From: Chara braunii
Lineage: Eukaryota; Streptophyta; Charophyceae; Charales; Characeae
Direction of reading: 5' to 3'
Length of the DNA stretch: 32,097 nt
Assembly: GCA_003427395.1 (NCBI GenBank)
Contig: BFEA01000401.1
Coordinates: forward strand, 1,118,495-1,150,591
The notes beneath the pieces are model-generated. The model did not search any database, was not told where the DNA came from, and saw only the letters and a list, made by a program, of their open reading frames with translations. Position numbers and translations under genes: made by a program. Shown piece by piece: positions 10,178 to 19,977 of this stretch. Position 1 is the stretch's first letter, and each line of letters begins with the position of its first letter.

Positions 10178-11470
10178 TTCTTCCATAGTGATTATGCAAG
10201 TTCAATGATGATGAAGTTCTAGGTTCATAGGTTGGAGCATTGTGATAGGAACCCTTGAGCACCCGAAAAGCATACATTATGACTGGTTTCTCCAAACACC
10301 CAAGCGCTCTTCTTCTATTTATAAACAAAACATATAGTTCAAATTAATAATTAAAGAAATCATAAACCAACATCCAAACAATCCTATTAAACGACTTCAA
10401 AAATTTTAGGAATTCACTCTCATAAAATCTATTAATCTATTTTTTTTATTCGTGATACACTGTTACTTTTCAAAAAAGAAAACTTATAACCTCGTTATTG
10501 GTCAATAGCTTTAGCCACTTGTGGACAGGCAACGATGTTTAATTTCTTATTGAAGCGAGACCACATTAGTCGGTTTTGATTTCATCATGTTGAACCACTT
10601 GATTGGTCTTAAATCCGCCCTATGAACATTGAGATGTTTCATCCATCTAAAAGACACTTTATCCCTCGGGTTGATCCTCTCTCACAGCATACACTGTTGA
10701 AGTATGAATATCTCTCCTATATGATCTATTAAATTATTTACTTCTTCTTGGTGAGCTTCTAACCAATTAATTAGGCTTAAGGGTAGTTCAGCGATAGGTA
10801 TGTCTTCCTTAAACACCAACCATTTGTCATTTTATCTTAGCACTTTGATTCTAAAAATTTGGTTGTCTTGCACTCATCCGATCTTGTCTTGGCTATTGGG
10901 GAGTATGATGTTGTTTTGACCAATCTTAAAGACTTACAAGAAAACGTCCTCATTAAAAAACTTATAATGATTTTTGGGTGTCACTTAATCATTCACCTCC
11001 AGATTGGTCCCTTGTGCAGAATGCGAACCCATTCAAAAATGTCCAAATCAATTATTTTATATAGGGTTTCCACTAGGTGATGGCAATAGGAAAAACAACC
11101 TTGCAATAATGAAGACTATATCCAATCATTGGTCTTTGTATCTGATATGTAATTAATCCTCAAAATCCCTTTTAAAACCAAACATTTTCATGGCGAGTCA
11201 GTGCAATGGAGGACATATCCACGAAAATAATTTATCTATTAGCAAATAATGGTGGTTGGCATACTTTATTTCATCTATCTGGGAAGAGTTTATTTGCTAG
11301 AGGTAATGTTTTGAGAAAAAATAATTCAAAAGTTGTCTTTACTGAGATCATTCCTCACCGCTTGTCAGTTGAAGATTGGTTGCTCTGTTAAGATTTTGAG
11401 ACCTCTTGGGAGGGGTCAAGAGTGATTTTTCATCCATATCAAGAAGACAATACATTTCGCAGTTGGAGGA

Positions 11471-11530
11471 GTTAATCCTCTAACTTGTTCGAAGGCTAAC
11501 GTTAATCCTCTTATTTTTTCCAAGGCTAGC
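11471..11530. repeat. 30-bp tandem duplication, diverged
   Basis: GTTAATCCTCTAACTTGTTC and GTTAATCCTCTTATTTTTTC start two units at 11471 and 11501; both end in AAGGCTA.C. Confidence 0.85.
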
Positions 11531-11658
11531 GCAAACCACTTTGTTCCACGTCAAAGGTGTCTATGAGATAAGTCTCTTTGATATCGATAACATCAAACTA
11601 TTCCTTCTCATCTATGTTTTTCAATTGGTTATAAATAGCTTGTTTTTTTACTTTCATC

Positions 11659-11870
11659 CTAGGCTACCGGTTGTTCGATGGCCGGACGTCCGTGCCCGGA
11701 CAACTCCATTTTTAGCAATTAAAAGCACGAAAAAAGTAAAAAAAAAAAAGGGGTTATTTTATTTTATTTTTTATTTTTAAATTGGCAGCGAATTTTGATA
11801 TGATTCCAAGGCAAAAGTTGTTCAGTTTATTTTTCTGTATAACATACTATTGTTTCACAGTTTTCTGAGG

Positions 11871-11937
<67 letters not shown>

Positions 11938-12288
11938 NNNNNNNNNNNNNNNNNNNNNNNNNNNNNNNNNNNNNNNNNNNNNNNNNNNNNNNNNNNNNNN
12001 NNNNNNNNNNNNNNNNNNNNNNNNNNNNNNNNNNNNNNNNNNNNNNNNNNNNNNNNNNNNNNNNNNNNNNNNNNNNNNNNNNNNNNNNNNNNNNNNNNNN
12101 NNNNNNNNNNNNNNNNNNNNNNNNNNNNNNNNNNNNNTTTTTTTTTTTTTTTTTTTTTTTTTTTTTCTGTCCAGTTCTCCGATCGGACAACCCCGGACAG
12201 ACTGCCCGGGAAGGACGTCCGACCAGTTGTCCGATCGGACAGCCCCGGACGGTCAGGGGGGTCCCGGACATTCAATAAGGTAACCTAG
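11659..12288. mobile_element. D2: hAT-like MITE with assembly gap inside
   Basis: The ends are CTAGGCTACC (11659-11668) and GGTAACCTAG (12279-12288), 9 of 10 paired. The flanks are CTTTCATC (11651-11658) and CTTTCAAC (12289-12296), an 8-base duplication with one difference. The uninterrupted neighbouring repeat unit has a single CTTTCAAC at 12750-12757, which confirms both borders. The GC-rich ends contain TGTCCGATCGGACA (12228-12241), a near copy at 12176-12189, and CGGACGTCCG. The AT-rich core is on the minus strand (11790-11855, CAACTTTTGCCTTGGAATCA). The true length is unknown because of the gap. Confidence 0.85.
11938..12137. other. assembly gap (200 N) inside poly-T
   Basis: Exactly 200 N, with 65 T before and 29 T after. 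The round number suggests a placeholder gap where a homopolymer could not be assembled. Protein frames made of Phe or Lys and X across it are artefacts. Confidence 0.95.
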
Positions 12289-12299
12289 CTTTCAACAGC

Positions 12300-12519
12300 G
12301 TCGAAACGAACATTCTATATTCTTTGAGCAAAATTGACACCTACTTATTTGACCCAAAAAATATCACCGTTTATTTTTTGAGGGTCGATTTGGATTTAAC
12401 TGAAGTTCATGTACATCCAAGGGGGACCCAAAGAAGCTAAAACGGTGATATTTCCAATGACCAAATAAGTGGGTTTCAATTTCGTTCAAAAAACATAAAA
12501 TGTTTGTTTTAACGAAATC
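12300..12519. repeat. foldback (hairpin) element in E unit 1
   Basis: Left arm 12300-12373 and right arm 12437-12519 are diverged inverted repeats. TATCACCGTTTA on the left faces TAAAACGGTGATA on the right, CTTATTTGAC faces its complement, and AACGAA faces AACGAAATC. The loop is about 60 bases. Confidence 0.75.
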
Positions 12520-12640
12520 GCTATTTTTCTTTTACTTTCTTGGCAGAAGCTAGTCCATGTAGGTTCATATATCGAAAATTGAAATTCGCATTTTCTTTAA
12601 GTTTTTTTTTGTTGTTATATAATGCATTAATCATTTTAAT

Positions 12641-13130
12641 TTCTTCCACATCAAGAGTGTCCATGAGACGAGTCTCTTCGCTGCAGATGGCATCTGATCA
12701 TTCCTTCCCATCTATGTCTTTCAGTTGGTTATAAATGGTTTGTTTCTTACTTTCAACAGTGACTTCGTCAAAACGAACATTTTATATTCTTTGAGCGAAA
12801 TTGACACTTCCTTATTTGACCAAAAAAATATCACCGTTTATCTTTTGAGGTTCTATTTGGACTTAACTGAAGTTCGGGTACATCTAAAGGGAACCCCAAA
12901 AAGTTAAAACGGTGACATTTCAATGGTCAAATAAGTGAATTTCAATTTCGTTTAAAAAATATAAATTTTTTATTTTAACGAAATCGTTGTTTTTCTTTTA
13001 CTTTCTTTGGCATAAGTTAGTCCATTTATGTTCATAATTCGTAAATCTAAATCCACATTTCGTTTAAGCAATTTTCATGACTTTTCTTGATTATAAAATG
13101 CATTAAGTATTTTAATTTCGTTCATTTTTA
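12641..13130. repeat. E repeat, unit 2 (empty site for D2)
   Basis: A second, uninterrupted copy of the E unit. The D2 target is present once (12750-12757). The right end fades near 13130, where TTTTAATTTCGTTC resembles the start of a third unit. Confidence 0.85.
12761..12985. repeat. foldback (hairpin) element in E unit 2
   Basis: Arms of about 80 bases: 12761-12840 (starting GACTTCGTCAAAACGAAC) and 12905-12985 (ending AACGAAATC), with a loop of 64. The inner arms TATCACCGTTTA / TAAAACGGTGACA are almost exact complements and the outer arms are diverged. It could be a Foldback-type MITE; no target duplication was identified. Confidence 0.78.
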
Positions 13131-13592
13131 ACAAGTTAAACTTACGAAACCGCAGAGGTATTGTGAGGAATAGGCATAACGCAAGATACAATCTCCTTAC
13201 ACCCTTTCCTAAGTACAAACGCTAAAAATCCCCCCCACGTTCAGGGTACCCTGTCGTTACAAGTCTCTGCCACTAGGGTGAGGGGAGACCATTCCCCCTT
13301 GTGGGAATTTATCTTAAATAAATTTCATAATTTATACTTTAATCAGGGATTCTCTTGCTCTGGCCAAGTTGAAGTAGAAAGAGTCATGAAAGAGGACTTT
13401 GTACCATGGACTGTTACTTCACCATTTGTGCTTAAGGGGGTTTTGATAGTCCTACCTCCCAACTGCCATCCTTAAACCACCAGTACCTCAACCGACTAAA
13501 GATTTCCGACGCGGATGTTAACGTGTCACGTCAAACGGGGGTCATCGATGAGGAAACTAGTCGTGTTATTTCTCGTACTACGGTGCAAAGCA

Positions 13593-13636
<44 letters not shown>

Positions 13637-15140
13637 TCAGCCTCCTGATGAGTCGGTGAAACTCCGACGAAACAGTTTGTCACAGCCCCTCGTTTGTTGT
13701 CCTCTTCTCCCTCTCTGCCTATGGTTTACCGGGCAGTTCTATTTGACGATATATATACATATATATTACAAAAGTCGTTCGGTAAACGAAGTCCAACGGG
13801 CCGTGGTCACACGTTTGCTTTCCTGAAAGAACCTTTTCACAATTTAAGATAGATTCATATGTTTTATTTTGTTTATTTATTTATTTATTTTCAAATTCAC
13901 CAGCCAGTCTGGCACGTCGTTTTTGTGATAAGAAGAAACGTTTTTATAGAGGGCAAACATACACGACCACTTCATAAAATGAATCCGACCTACTTTAGGG
14001 TTAAAGCGTTGTTTTTTTTTTCTTGTTTCTTATAGATTCGACTAACATGACAATTTTTTTTTTTATCTTTTTGTTCTAATAGTCAATAAACAAGGTCGAG
14101 GGTCCGACAAGCGAGGTATAAAAGGCATGTTCACACTCGTACTTAAGAGAATGTATGGAAGTGCATTCACTGTCGTAGTGTTTTTTTTTTTTTTTTACTA
14201 GTCCCCCTAACCTCGGTCCGTCCAGCTACTGGTACTGCCAGGCTTGACAGGCTCGACATACCGATCGTCGGAGGGTCAAACTACTGTATAGGTGGACGAG
14301 GTACGGGTGGTTTAAGTATAACCGGAAAAAACACTATAGGAATGTTTGAGAGTGGGGTGACTTTAATATTTTTTTTCAGTCTCTGTCTTAGACGTTGACG
14401 CTTACTTGTTAGTTCCAATGACAGCCGAATCGTGGGAACTCTCTTTCACACTAAGATTACTCTCCTTTACGATTCCATTTACTTCCTCTGTCTGCAAGTC
14501 CTCTTTGAGATTTATTTTCTCAATTAACAGGTTATCATGAGATTAGGGGGAGCCCGACGCACTTACTGTTTTATTTTCCTCCTCTAACTCCACAACTTGT
14601 TCTTCTCCCAAATTCTCAATCCTCGACTTAGTTTCCACGGTGTCTTTTCAGCATGAGATAACAGGTAGTACGTCATTCTCTCGTAAGTTCATAAACAACC
14701 TCTTTTGTTACGCGGGCTAGTTTGAGTGCACCCCTCTAATATTTGATCGACTTAAAAATAACTTTCTTTTTGTCTTTCTTACTCTCAGTCTAGTCTGTGT
14801 TGGTTACGAGAGGAAGGCGGCAGGTGGGATTAAAAACCCGTAATCCGCACCAAAGCCTCTATGGGAGGTTCGCCCCATCGATTGTGGGAGCACTGCTAGA
14901 ACCTAGGCGAGGTTCAGGAGGCAGACAACTCACATGTATAACGTTTTTTTCTTGTCTGAAAATCAAACGCAAAAAAAAATGGAATGTTTTTTTTTTTCTT
15001 TTTCTTTTCACAAGGATTTTTTCACAGGGGAAAAATCGGCAAAACAAAACAAAACAAATATAGGTTTGCAAATCATTTTGAGATCAACAATCCTATGTTT
15101 TTCTTTTTTTACTTTTAAAAATATTTATAAAAAAATAAAT
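13131..15140. other. non-coding stretch with simple repeats
   Basis: No intact gene. It includes (TA)n at 13596-13632, (TTTA)n near 13868-13889, several T runs and a G-family motif at 13460-13535. On the minus strand, 14640-14560 reads VETKSRIENLGEEQVVELEE, which looks like coiled-coil coding sequence; stops follow, and it may be a relic of an unrecognised Gag-like gene. Confidence 0.45.
13460..13535 (+). repeat. G-family dispersed motif
   Basis: TTAAACCACCAGTACCTC followed by GTTAACGTGTCACG, with 40 bases from GTAC to the end of GTTAAC; the copy near 300 has 41. Upstream ACTGCC also matches the copy at 22290. Confidence 0.5.
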
Positions 15141-15142
15141 GC

Positions 15143-15167
15143 AAAAAAAAAAAAAAAAAAAAAAAAA
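15143..15167. repeat. poly-A run
   Basis: 25 A in a row immediately before the GT/AC microsatellite. Confidence 0.95.
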
Positions 15168-15182
15168 GGTGAAATGAGACTT

Positions 15183-15332
15183 GTGTGTGTGTGTTCTTCT
15201 TTATGTATGTGTGTGCGTGTGTGCGCGTGTGCGCGTGTGTATGTGTGTATATGTGCCCACATACGTACACACACATACACACACACGCCCACAAACACAC
15301 ACATACACGAACACACACGCACACATACACGA
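15183..15332. repeat. inverted (GT)n-(AC)n microsatellite
   Basis: A GT-rich half (15183-15256) with TATG and CGTG variants is followed by an AC-rich half (15258-15332) with CATA and CACG variants, the approximate inverted complement. The centre, TATGTGCCCACATA, is a perfect 14-base palindrome. A 15-base G run follows at 15340-15354. Cys/Val and His/Thr frames here are repeat artefacts. Confidence 0.9.
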
Positions 15333-15354
15333 AACAGGAGGGGGGGGGGGGGGG

Positions 15355-15634
15355 TCTTTTTTTAAAATTTTGATTGTGCAATGGTGCTGGGCCACGTACC
15401 CGAACCTCCACAAACCCAATCCGTTGAAAACAAAATGGTGGGAGGCCCCCCATTTTGAATTTGATGATAATTTAATGAGGGTAGGAAGAAATCAAACGAC
15501 TTTTCACGACAGTTTAACTTCACCCCACTCCTCGTTAAAAGGACACTCAATGCACTACCCTTCCAATACAATGAGGGACTTATTCTTAGACTCGGGTATT
15601 ATTATTATATATAAGATTATCAAATAATACTTAT
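15355..15634. other. non-coding spacer, nothing recognised
   Basis: No coherent coding frame. An ATTATTATTATATATAAG tract near 15598-15615 separates it from the LINE fragment. Confidence 0.4.
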
Positions 15635-16245
15635 AGTTGTAGCACAGACAATAAAGAGGCACGGGGGCACCCTTGCCTTGAAAAAATAAATAGTTGAAAT
15701 TCCTTTGAAAGTTGCTCATTGACCATCATTGTTGAGGTCGCATCTTCATACATTGCACATATCTAGTTAGCAAAGTCCTCGCCAAACCGCATTTTTTTTA
15801 TTGTGGTGAAGACGAACGTCCAACAAACTTTGTCATACATTTTTTCTATATCCAATAGTTGGACCGCCACCACTCCCTTGTCCGAGGTAATGTCATTAAG
15901 ATTCTAGATTGTGGTAAGGATGTTTGAAAAAATTGATCATCCCCTGATGAATGCATCATATTCTCATCCTACCCAAAAAGGCATTTCGGAGCCTAGGCGG
16001 ATCGTAAAGATCTTAATCATAATTTTATATGAAACATTTAAGATTGAGATTGGTCGGTAATTGCGGACCTTCCGTTTATCCTCTTTTGTGTACAAAAAGG
16101 AAATACCCCTTTGACAAGATTTATGGGAAGGGAGTCAATGCATCGACCTCTGTTATACAACATCAAAATTTCCATAAGAAATAAAAGATGAAAAAATATT
16201 TCATTTTTAAAAAGTCCATATTTAAAAATTGTCATTCCAAAGTCC
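15635..16245 (-). pseudogene. orphan LINE reverse-transcriptase fragment
   Basis: The minus strand carries the N-terminal two thirds of a non-LTR RT. CIDSLPINLVKGVFPF is followed, in another frame, by DKRKVRNYRPISILNVSYKI (the conserved RPISLLN block), then LLDIEKMYDKVCW (the catalytic LDxxKAYDxV block; its first Asp is present), MMVNEQLSKEFQL and SRQGCPRASLL. LINE B has the corresponding blocks in the same order at 26630-26100. The fragment stops before the (F/Y)xDD motif. Several frameshifts and stops make it a relic. It has neither 3' UTR nor poly-A here, so its ends come from rearrangement or deletion. Confidence 0.85.
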
Positions 16246-16496
16246 TTCTAATTCTAAAATTTTCACTTTAATTTGATGAGTCTCCGTCTGAGAATGAGTT
16301 TTCCTTTCCAACTACATCTATCTGTTAACGTACGTACGTTGTATTCGAATACAAGGTACGTGTTTTGTATTCAATTTTTGCATTTTCTTTTTTAAACTCA
16401 TAAAAATTATGAAACAAAAATAATGTTGCGAAACATTACAATAGAAACAACTTTTGTCTGATGACCATGTCGAAATTCATAACCAAATTAAGAAAA

Positions 16497-16504
<8 letters not shown>

Positions 16505-16540
<36 letters not shown>
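16505..16540. repeat. (AT)n microsatellite
   Basis: An uninterrupted AT run inside D4, between the first core and a T tract. Confidence 0.95.
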
Positions 16541-16543
<3 letters not shown>

Positions 16544-16677
16544 TATGACATTTGGAAGTGTTCCTTTTTTTTATATAATTTAAAAATATGAAAAAAAAAC
16601 TATGTTGTACAAAATTGCGATACAAACAACTTTGGCTTGAGGGTTGTGAAAAAATTGCAAGCCAAATAAAAAAAAAA

Positions 16678-16830
16678 CTAGGCTACCAGATGGTTCAGGG
16701 TTATTTGTCCGACCGGGTTAAAATAATAATAATTTTTTTTTTTTTTTTCAATTATGTGAAGAATTTCGATGTGACCTTAAGACAAAAGTTGTTCAGTTTA
16801 TTTTTTTGCATAACATAGTTTTATTCGGAT

Positions 16831-16865
<35 letters not shown>

Positions 16866-16925
16866 TTCTCTAGTCCTTGCACGGGCTGCCCACCCGAGAC
16901 CCGGGCAGACCGGCTGGTAGCCTAG
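16678..16925. mobile_element. D3: 248-bp MITE nested in D4
   Basis: It has perfect 12-base terminal inverted repeats: CTAGGCTACCAG (16678-16689) and CTGGTAGCCTAG (16914-16925). The first ten bases equal the left end of D2. The core is on the minus strand (16755-16830, CAACTTTTGTCTTAAGGTCA), with poly-T at 16832-16862. A decayed palindrome begins with TGTCCGA at 16706. The flanks (eight A on the left, GACGAAAA on the right) do not match, so the target duplication is lost or the borders were altered. Confidence 0.78.
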
Positions 16926-17057
16926 GACGAAAAAAAAAACAAAAAACATCATAGACTCCTACAAATTTGTACCCTAAGTTTCGTTTTATAGCGTAGTACG
17001 TACGTTGTATTTGAATACAACGCACCCCATACGCTGTATTCGTATACAACGTACGTA

Positions 17058-17425
17058 AATGTTTTTCAAATTTGCATGTTAAGGCAACAGTAGTCACAAT
17101 ATCATGAAAGTAATATAATGCATATGAACATAAGTCTAAGCAGTTGGGGGTATTGGTTTATGTAAGTCAAATGAGTGGAATAACTCCTTAATCACTGGTT
17201 TGGTTTGTTTCAGGATGAGGGAGCGGAAGGTAAGCTTCATCATGTGATTGTAACCCACTATCCCTCACAACTTAAGCCACTCTATCGAGTCGTTTTATTT
17301 TTGCATCTCAATTGTCTCTAACCTTACCAATATCTCTCTCGTTATTTTATACCAATAAAGTATGAGAAATGATTTAGGCCTATGTTGGCTTTAACGATCT
17401 CGATCTCTCGTGTGCACAAAATATC
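17058..17425. other. non-coding spacer, no gene seen
   Basis: Mixed-composition DNA between the D4 nest and the LINE A tail. No coding frame or repeat is recognised. Confidence 0.4.
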
Positions 17426-17445
17426 TTTTTTTTTTTTTTTTTTTT

Positions 17446-17917
17446 AAATAGGGCCTTAGGGTCCTGACTCCTTGTATTCTGGGGAGCGTAAGTCCGGTTC
17501 CTTTTCCACCGACAATGCATAGAAAAATTTACATCAATGGAAACTCACACACGCTTCCTTCCGTCTGGCCGAAGGACCCCTGATCAACATTGATTACTCC
17601 ATTGTGGTGGAGGATTGACTGTCAGTTTGCCCTATCCCTCTCTCTCCTCTCAGACCCGATGTTCAAATCTGTCTGATATCATTGTATCTAGAAAGATTCC
17701 CTCCAATACTCTAGTCAACCTGTCTCCTTTCTCACCGCCTTTCTGACCCTTTGGGTGTACTGTCGGCCAGCCTTAAACCCTAAACCCTCCGCCTGGGCGC
17801 CTGCCGTACAATGGACCATTTAGGAAGTTGGCCGAGAATAGCAGTCTCTTTGTGACCTCCAACATTGTCCTCCTTTCTTTCCCGGTATATCATTGTCCTT
17901 GCTTGGTACCTTACATC
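17446..17917 (-). other. LINE A 3' UTR
   Basis: A non-coding stretch between the poly-A tail and the end of ORF2, similar at its 3' end to the tail at 6353. A 3'-terminal stem (GGGCC at 17451-17455 with GGTCC at 17460-17464, one imperfect pair) lies 6 bases from the tail. Confidence 0.6.
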
Positions 17918-18910
17918 TTACAAAGCGATTAGGTCTTCATACGTTGCCTGCTGTTGAGAGACCCTTGCCGAAATTGAGTTGTGCCATCCCTTCCAGCAAA
18001 GCCTGTCTTCCCGCAATTCTGCAATCTTGCCATTTACCAACCAATCTTTGCAAAATCTCAGTCTCTTTTTCTTTCGTTGTTCTTCATCTTTTGTCCCCCT
18101 TTGTTTAACCTTCCGCCATTTGCAAAGAATCTCAGCTTGAATCATTGTTTTGGTTTCTGTCCATACCTTCTCCCTTGGATTAGAGTGTCCTTCAATTGTT
18201 TTGCTGCATCTCTCCTTCCATATGACCCAAAGGGTCACTTTCCTGATGAGTTCAAACGAGATCCTCTCTGCATTCTGTGCTTGGACAGGGATGTTAGTTA
18301 AGAGGAGAAGTTGGATGGGATGGTTGGGAAAGGGCGATGAGAAGAGGGATTCCCAGAGTGATAAGGCTCTCGTCCAGTATTCGGTTGCTTCTCTACATCG
18401 GACTGGGCAGTGAACAATATCTTATACCGCTCCTTCATTGCAGACTGTACATTGCTCTGAACTATCTGGGTCTGAGGCTTTCCGTTTGGTGTGTAGCCAT
18501 TGGTTTACCGGTAGTGCTACATAAACAATTAGCCATTGCAAACTTCTGATCTTGACTGGTCTAATGCGTTTAAATTTTTCCCAGTGCATTTGAGTGATTT
18601 TGTCTTCTTCTTGGCCTACCACGTTCCTCCATCTGTTTTTGATGATCGGGTCAGGGTCTTTTGTTTTCAGAGTTAGTTTGTAGCCAAGTTTAACTGTGTA
18701 ATCCTGGATTGGGATTTTTGTCTTGATATTCCTAGTAGTATTGGGTAACCAAGCCCATTCAACCGGGTCAAACTCCAGGAACCGGACTGCTGTGTCTGGT
18801 CTAAAGATTGACTTTGGCCATGTACCCAGAGTTCCGTCCAGTGATATCCTGATTGAAACAGACCCTTTGTCAAAATCCAACCCTGCATTTAGGAGTTCAC
18901 CCAAGTAGAG
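17918..18910 (-). pseudogene. LINE A ORF2 C-terminal part (zf-RVT)
   Basis: The stretch 18904-18422 is open and contains ITQMHWEKFKRIRPVKIRSL, SLQWLIVYVALPVNQWL and EQCTVCNEGAV, the zf-RVT region that follows RT in plant LINEs. The zinc residues continue past a stop as DIVHCPVRC, giving C-x2-C-x9-H-x4-C. After that come TLWVIWKERCSKTIEGHS and a basic stretch ending at 17918. The role inferred for this region is RNA binding during target-primed reverse transcription. It is joined directly to the endonuclease end at about 18905, where the frame also shifts. Confidence 0.82.
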
Positions 18911-19720
18911 ATCCCTTTATCCTTGAGGTTATTCACGTTCGGGTGAAAAGGGGGTCTGACTTTTTTAAGCAGGTCTCTTGATAGAACGCCTACGAAAACC
19001 GGATAATGGTATAAAATGGATGAGAATTTAAAATCAGTTAGAATACATTTATCCTTAAGTACGCCCCTTGCGACTATGAGATTTAAGCGTCTGTCGGGCG
19101 GGATGAATTTTTGGTCTAGCTTAGGCTCATACTAAGTTAACCCTTGGTCATCCGGGCTCATCGTCTGGTAGGTGTCAACTAGCGATTGCGCTTCAAAGAA
19201 GGACATCAAGAGCGTGTTGTCTACGTGAGAGGTATGACTTCGGGGAAGTCTAGGCTAGGATTTAAAGTGGTATTCTAGTCTCTCCTTATGATCAGATCCT
19301 TTGTATCAGGGATGCAAGCCTATCGGTTAGGAAAAAAAATACATTTAATATAATAAGTGAGAACAGACACTAACATCATCGACCACTCTTCCGTGTCAAT
19401 TTTTAATTTTACCCAGATCCATCATCCTCCTACGTCACCAAAATGATCAAGGACTTCGCACTCCAGGTCCTTCTGGATACGGATAGCATTCCCGCCTTTG
19501 GTTCCATCGGTTAGGGGGGAAAATTGGGGACCGGCCCACCAACCTTGGCAACATTCAGCTTAGTTTTTTAAATACCAATTAGTCATGCGTTAACCGTGTG
19601 GATCCACTAGGCAAGTCTGAATCACCTGTGTATGTTTGATGTATCTCCCAACTTACTAACCTAACCATATTGGGGAGAACCAGAGGGTTGGGCCGGATCG
19701 CTTGGATTTTGGATGAGGAA
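18905..19720 (-). pseudogene. LINE A ORF2 endonuclease (APE) relic
   Basis: Degenerate AP-endonuclease domain aligning with LINE B 28065-27340. Blocks seen across frames include NPSLDFPEVIPL (LINE B has NPGLDILTVIPL), MSPDDQGLT (NPDDQGFT), RLNLIVARGVLKDK, YHYPVFVGVLS, RPPFHPNVN and NLKDKGISTWV (LLKDPGIIAWV). The active-site block reads IIRRD-stop-NTTLNP, where LINE B has VTGEWNTVLNP, so the ancestor probably had GDWN. The domain would nick target DNA. Many stops and frameshifts make it non-functional. Confidence 0.8.
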
Positions 19721-19977
19721 GACATCGATCAAAGTTGTCATGTTGGAGATCATGCACTGTTTCAGCCTTGCTGATGCCCTTAATGTATGAATTTTTTAGT
19801 CAGAGAGTAGTTGAACAACGTCTGCCTCGGAAAGCGACATGGCTACTTCCTTGGCTGACATACCCGGTTCTAAGCAAATATTGGATAATGAATCTCTATA
19901 AAATCAAGTTCTGTAGCGGAAACCACAAAGTATTTTATGAACAGTCTTTAACAAACACCTCCGAGATCGTTTGAAGT

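Larger units (their letters stand above)
9840..11540. other. non-coding stretch, no gene seen
   Basis: AT-rich DNA without a coherent coding frame. It holds two separate 30-base tandem duplications (10118-10177 and 11471-11530). A plus-strand open frame at 10859-11080 has no recognisable motif and is probably chance. Confidence 0.5.
11541..12640. repeat. E repeat, unit 1 (split by MITE D2)
   Basis: The left part (11541-11658) matches 12641-12749, and the right part (12289-12640) matches 12750 to about 13110. With D2 removed, the unit spacing is 467 bases on the right side. Shared words include TATGAGAT / CATGAGAC, GGTTATAAAT and ACGAACATT.TATATTCTTTG. No coding function is seen. Confidence 0.85.
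16331..17057. mobile_element. D4: MITE with TTGTATTCGAATACAA ends, carrying nested D3
   Basis: Both outer ends are TACGTACGTTGTAT in inverted orientation (16331-16344; complement near 17044-17057, one mismatch). The left end has the perfect palindrome TTGTATTCGAATACAA (16339-16354). The right end has TTGTATTTGAATACAA (17005-17020) and TGTATTCGTATACA (17035-17048), each one base from perfect. Two AT-rich cores lie inside in plus orientation (about 16420-16485 and 16595-16670), so the block is itself a composite. No 8-base duplication is seen; a TA on each side of CGTACG is possible. Confidence 0.6.

Noticed and set aside
11847-12278. Frames of Lys or Phe runs with unknown residues
   Set aside because: They cross the 200-N gap and its poly-T flanks.
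14797-14930. Possible structured RNA gene with GAACCT / AGGTTC stem
   Set aside because: Only a 6-base stem is seen; there is no tRNA or snoRNA box arrangement.
15115-15453. Cys-Val and His-Thr frames near 15.2 kb
   Set aside because: They come from the GT/AC microsatellite on both strands.
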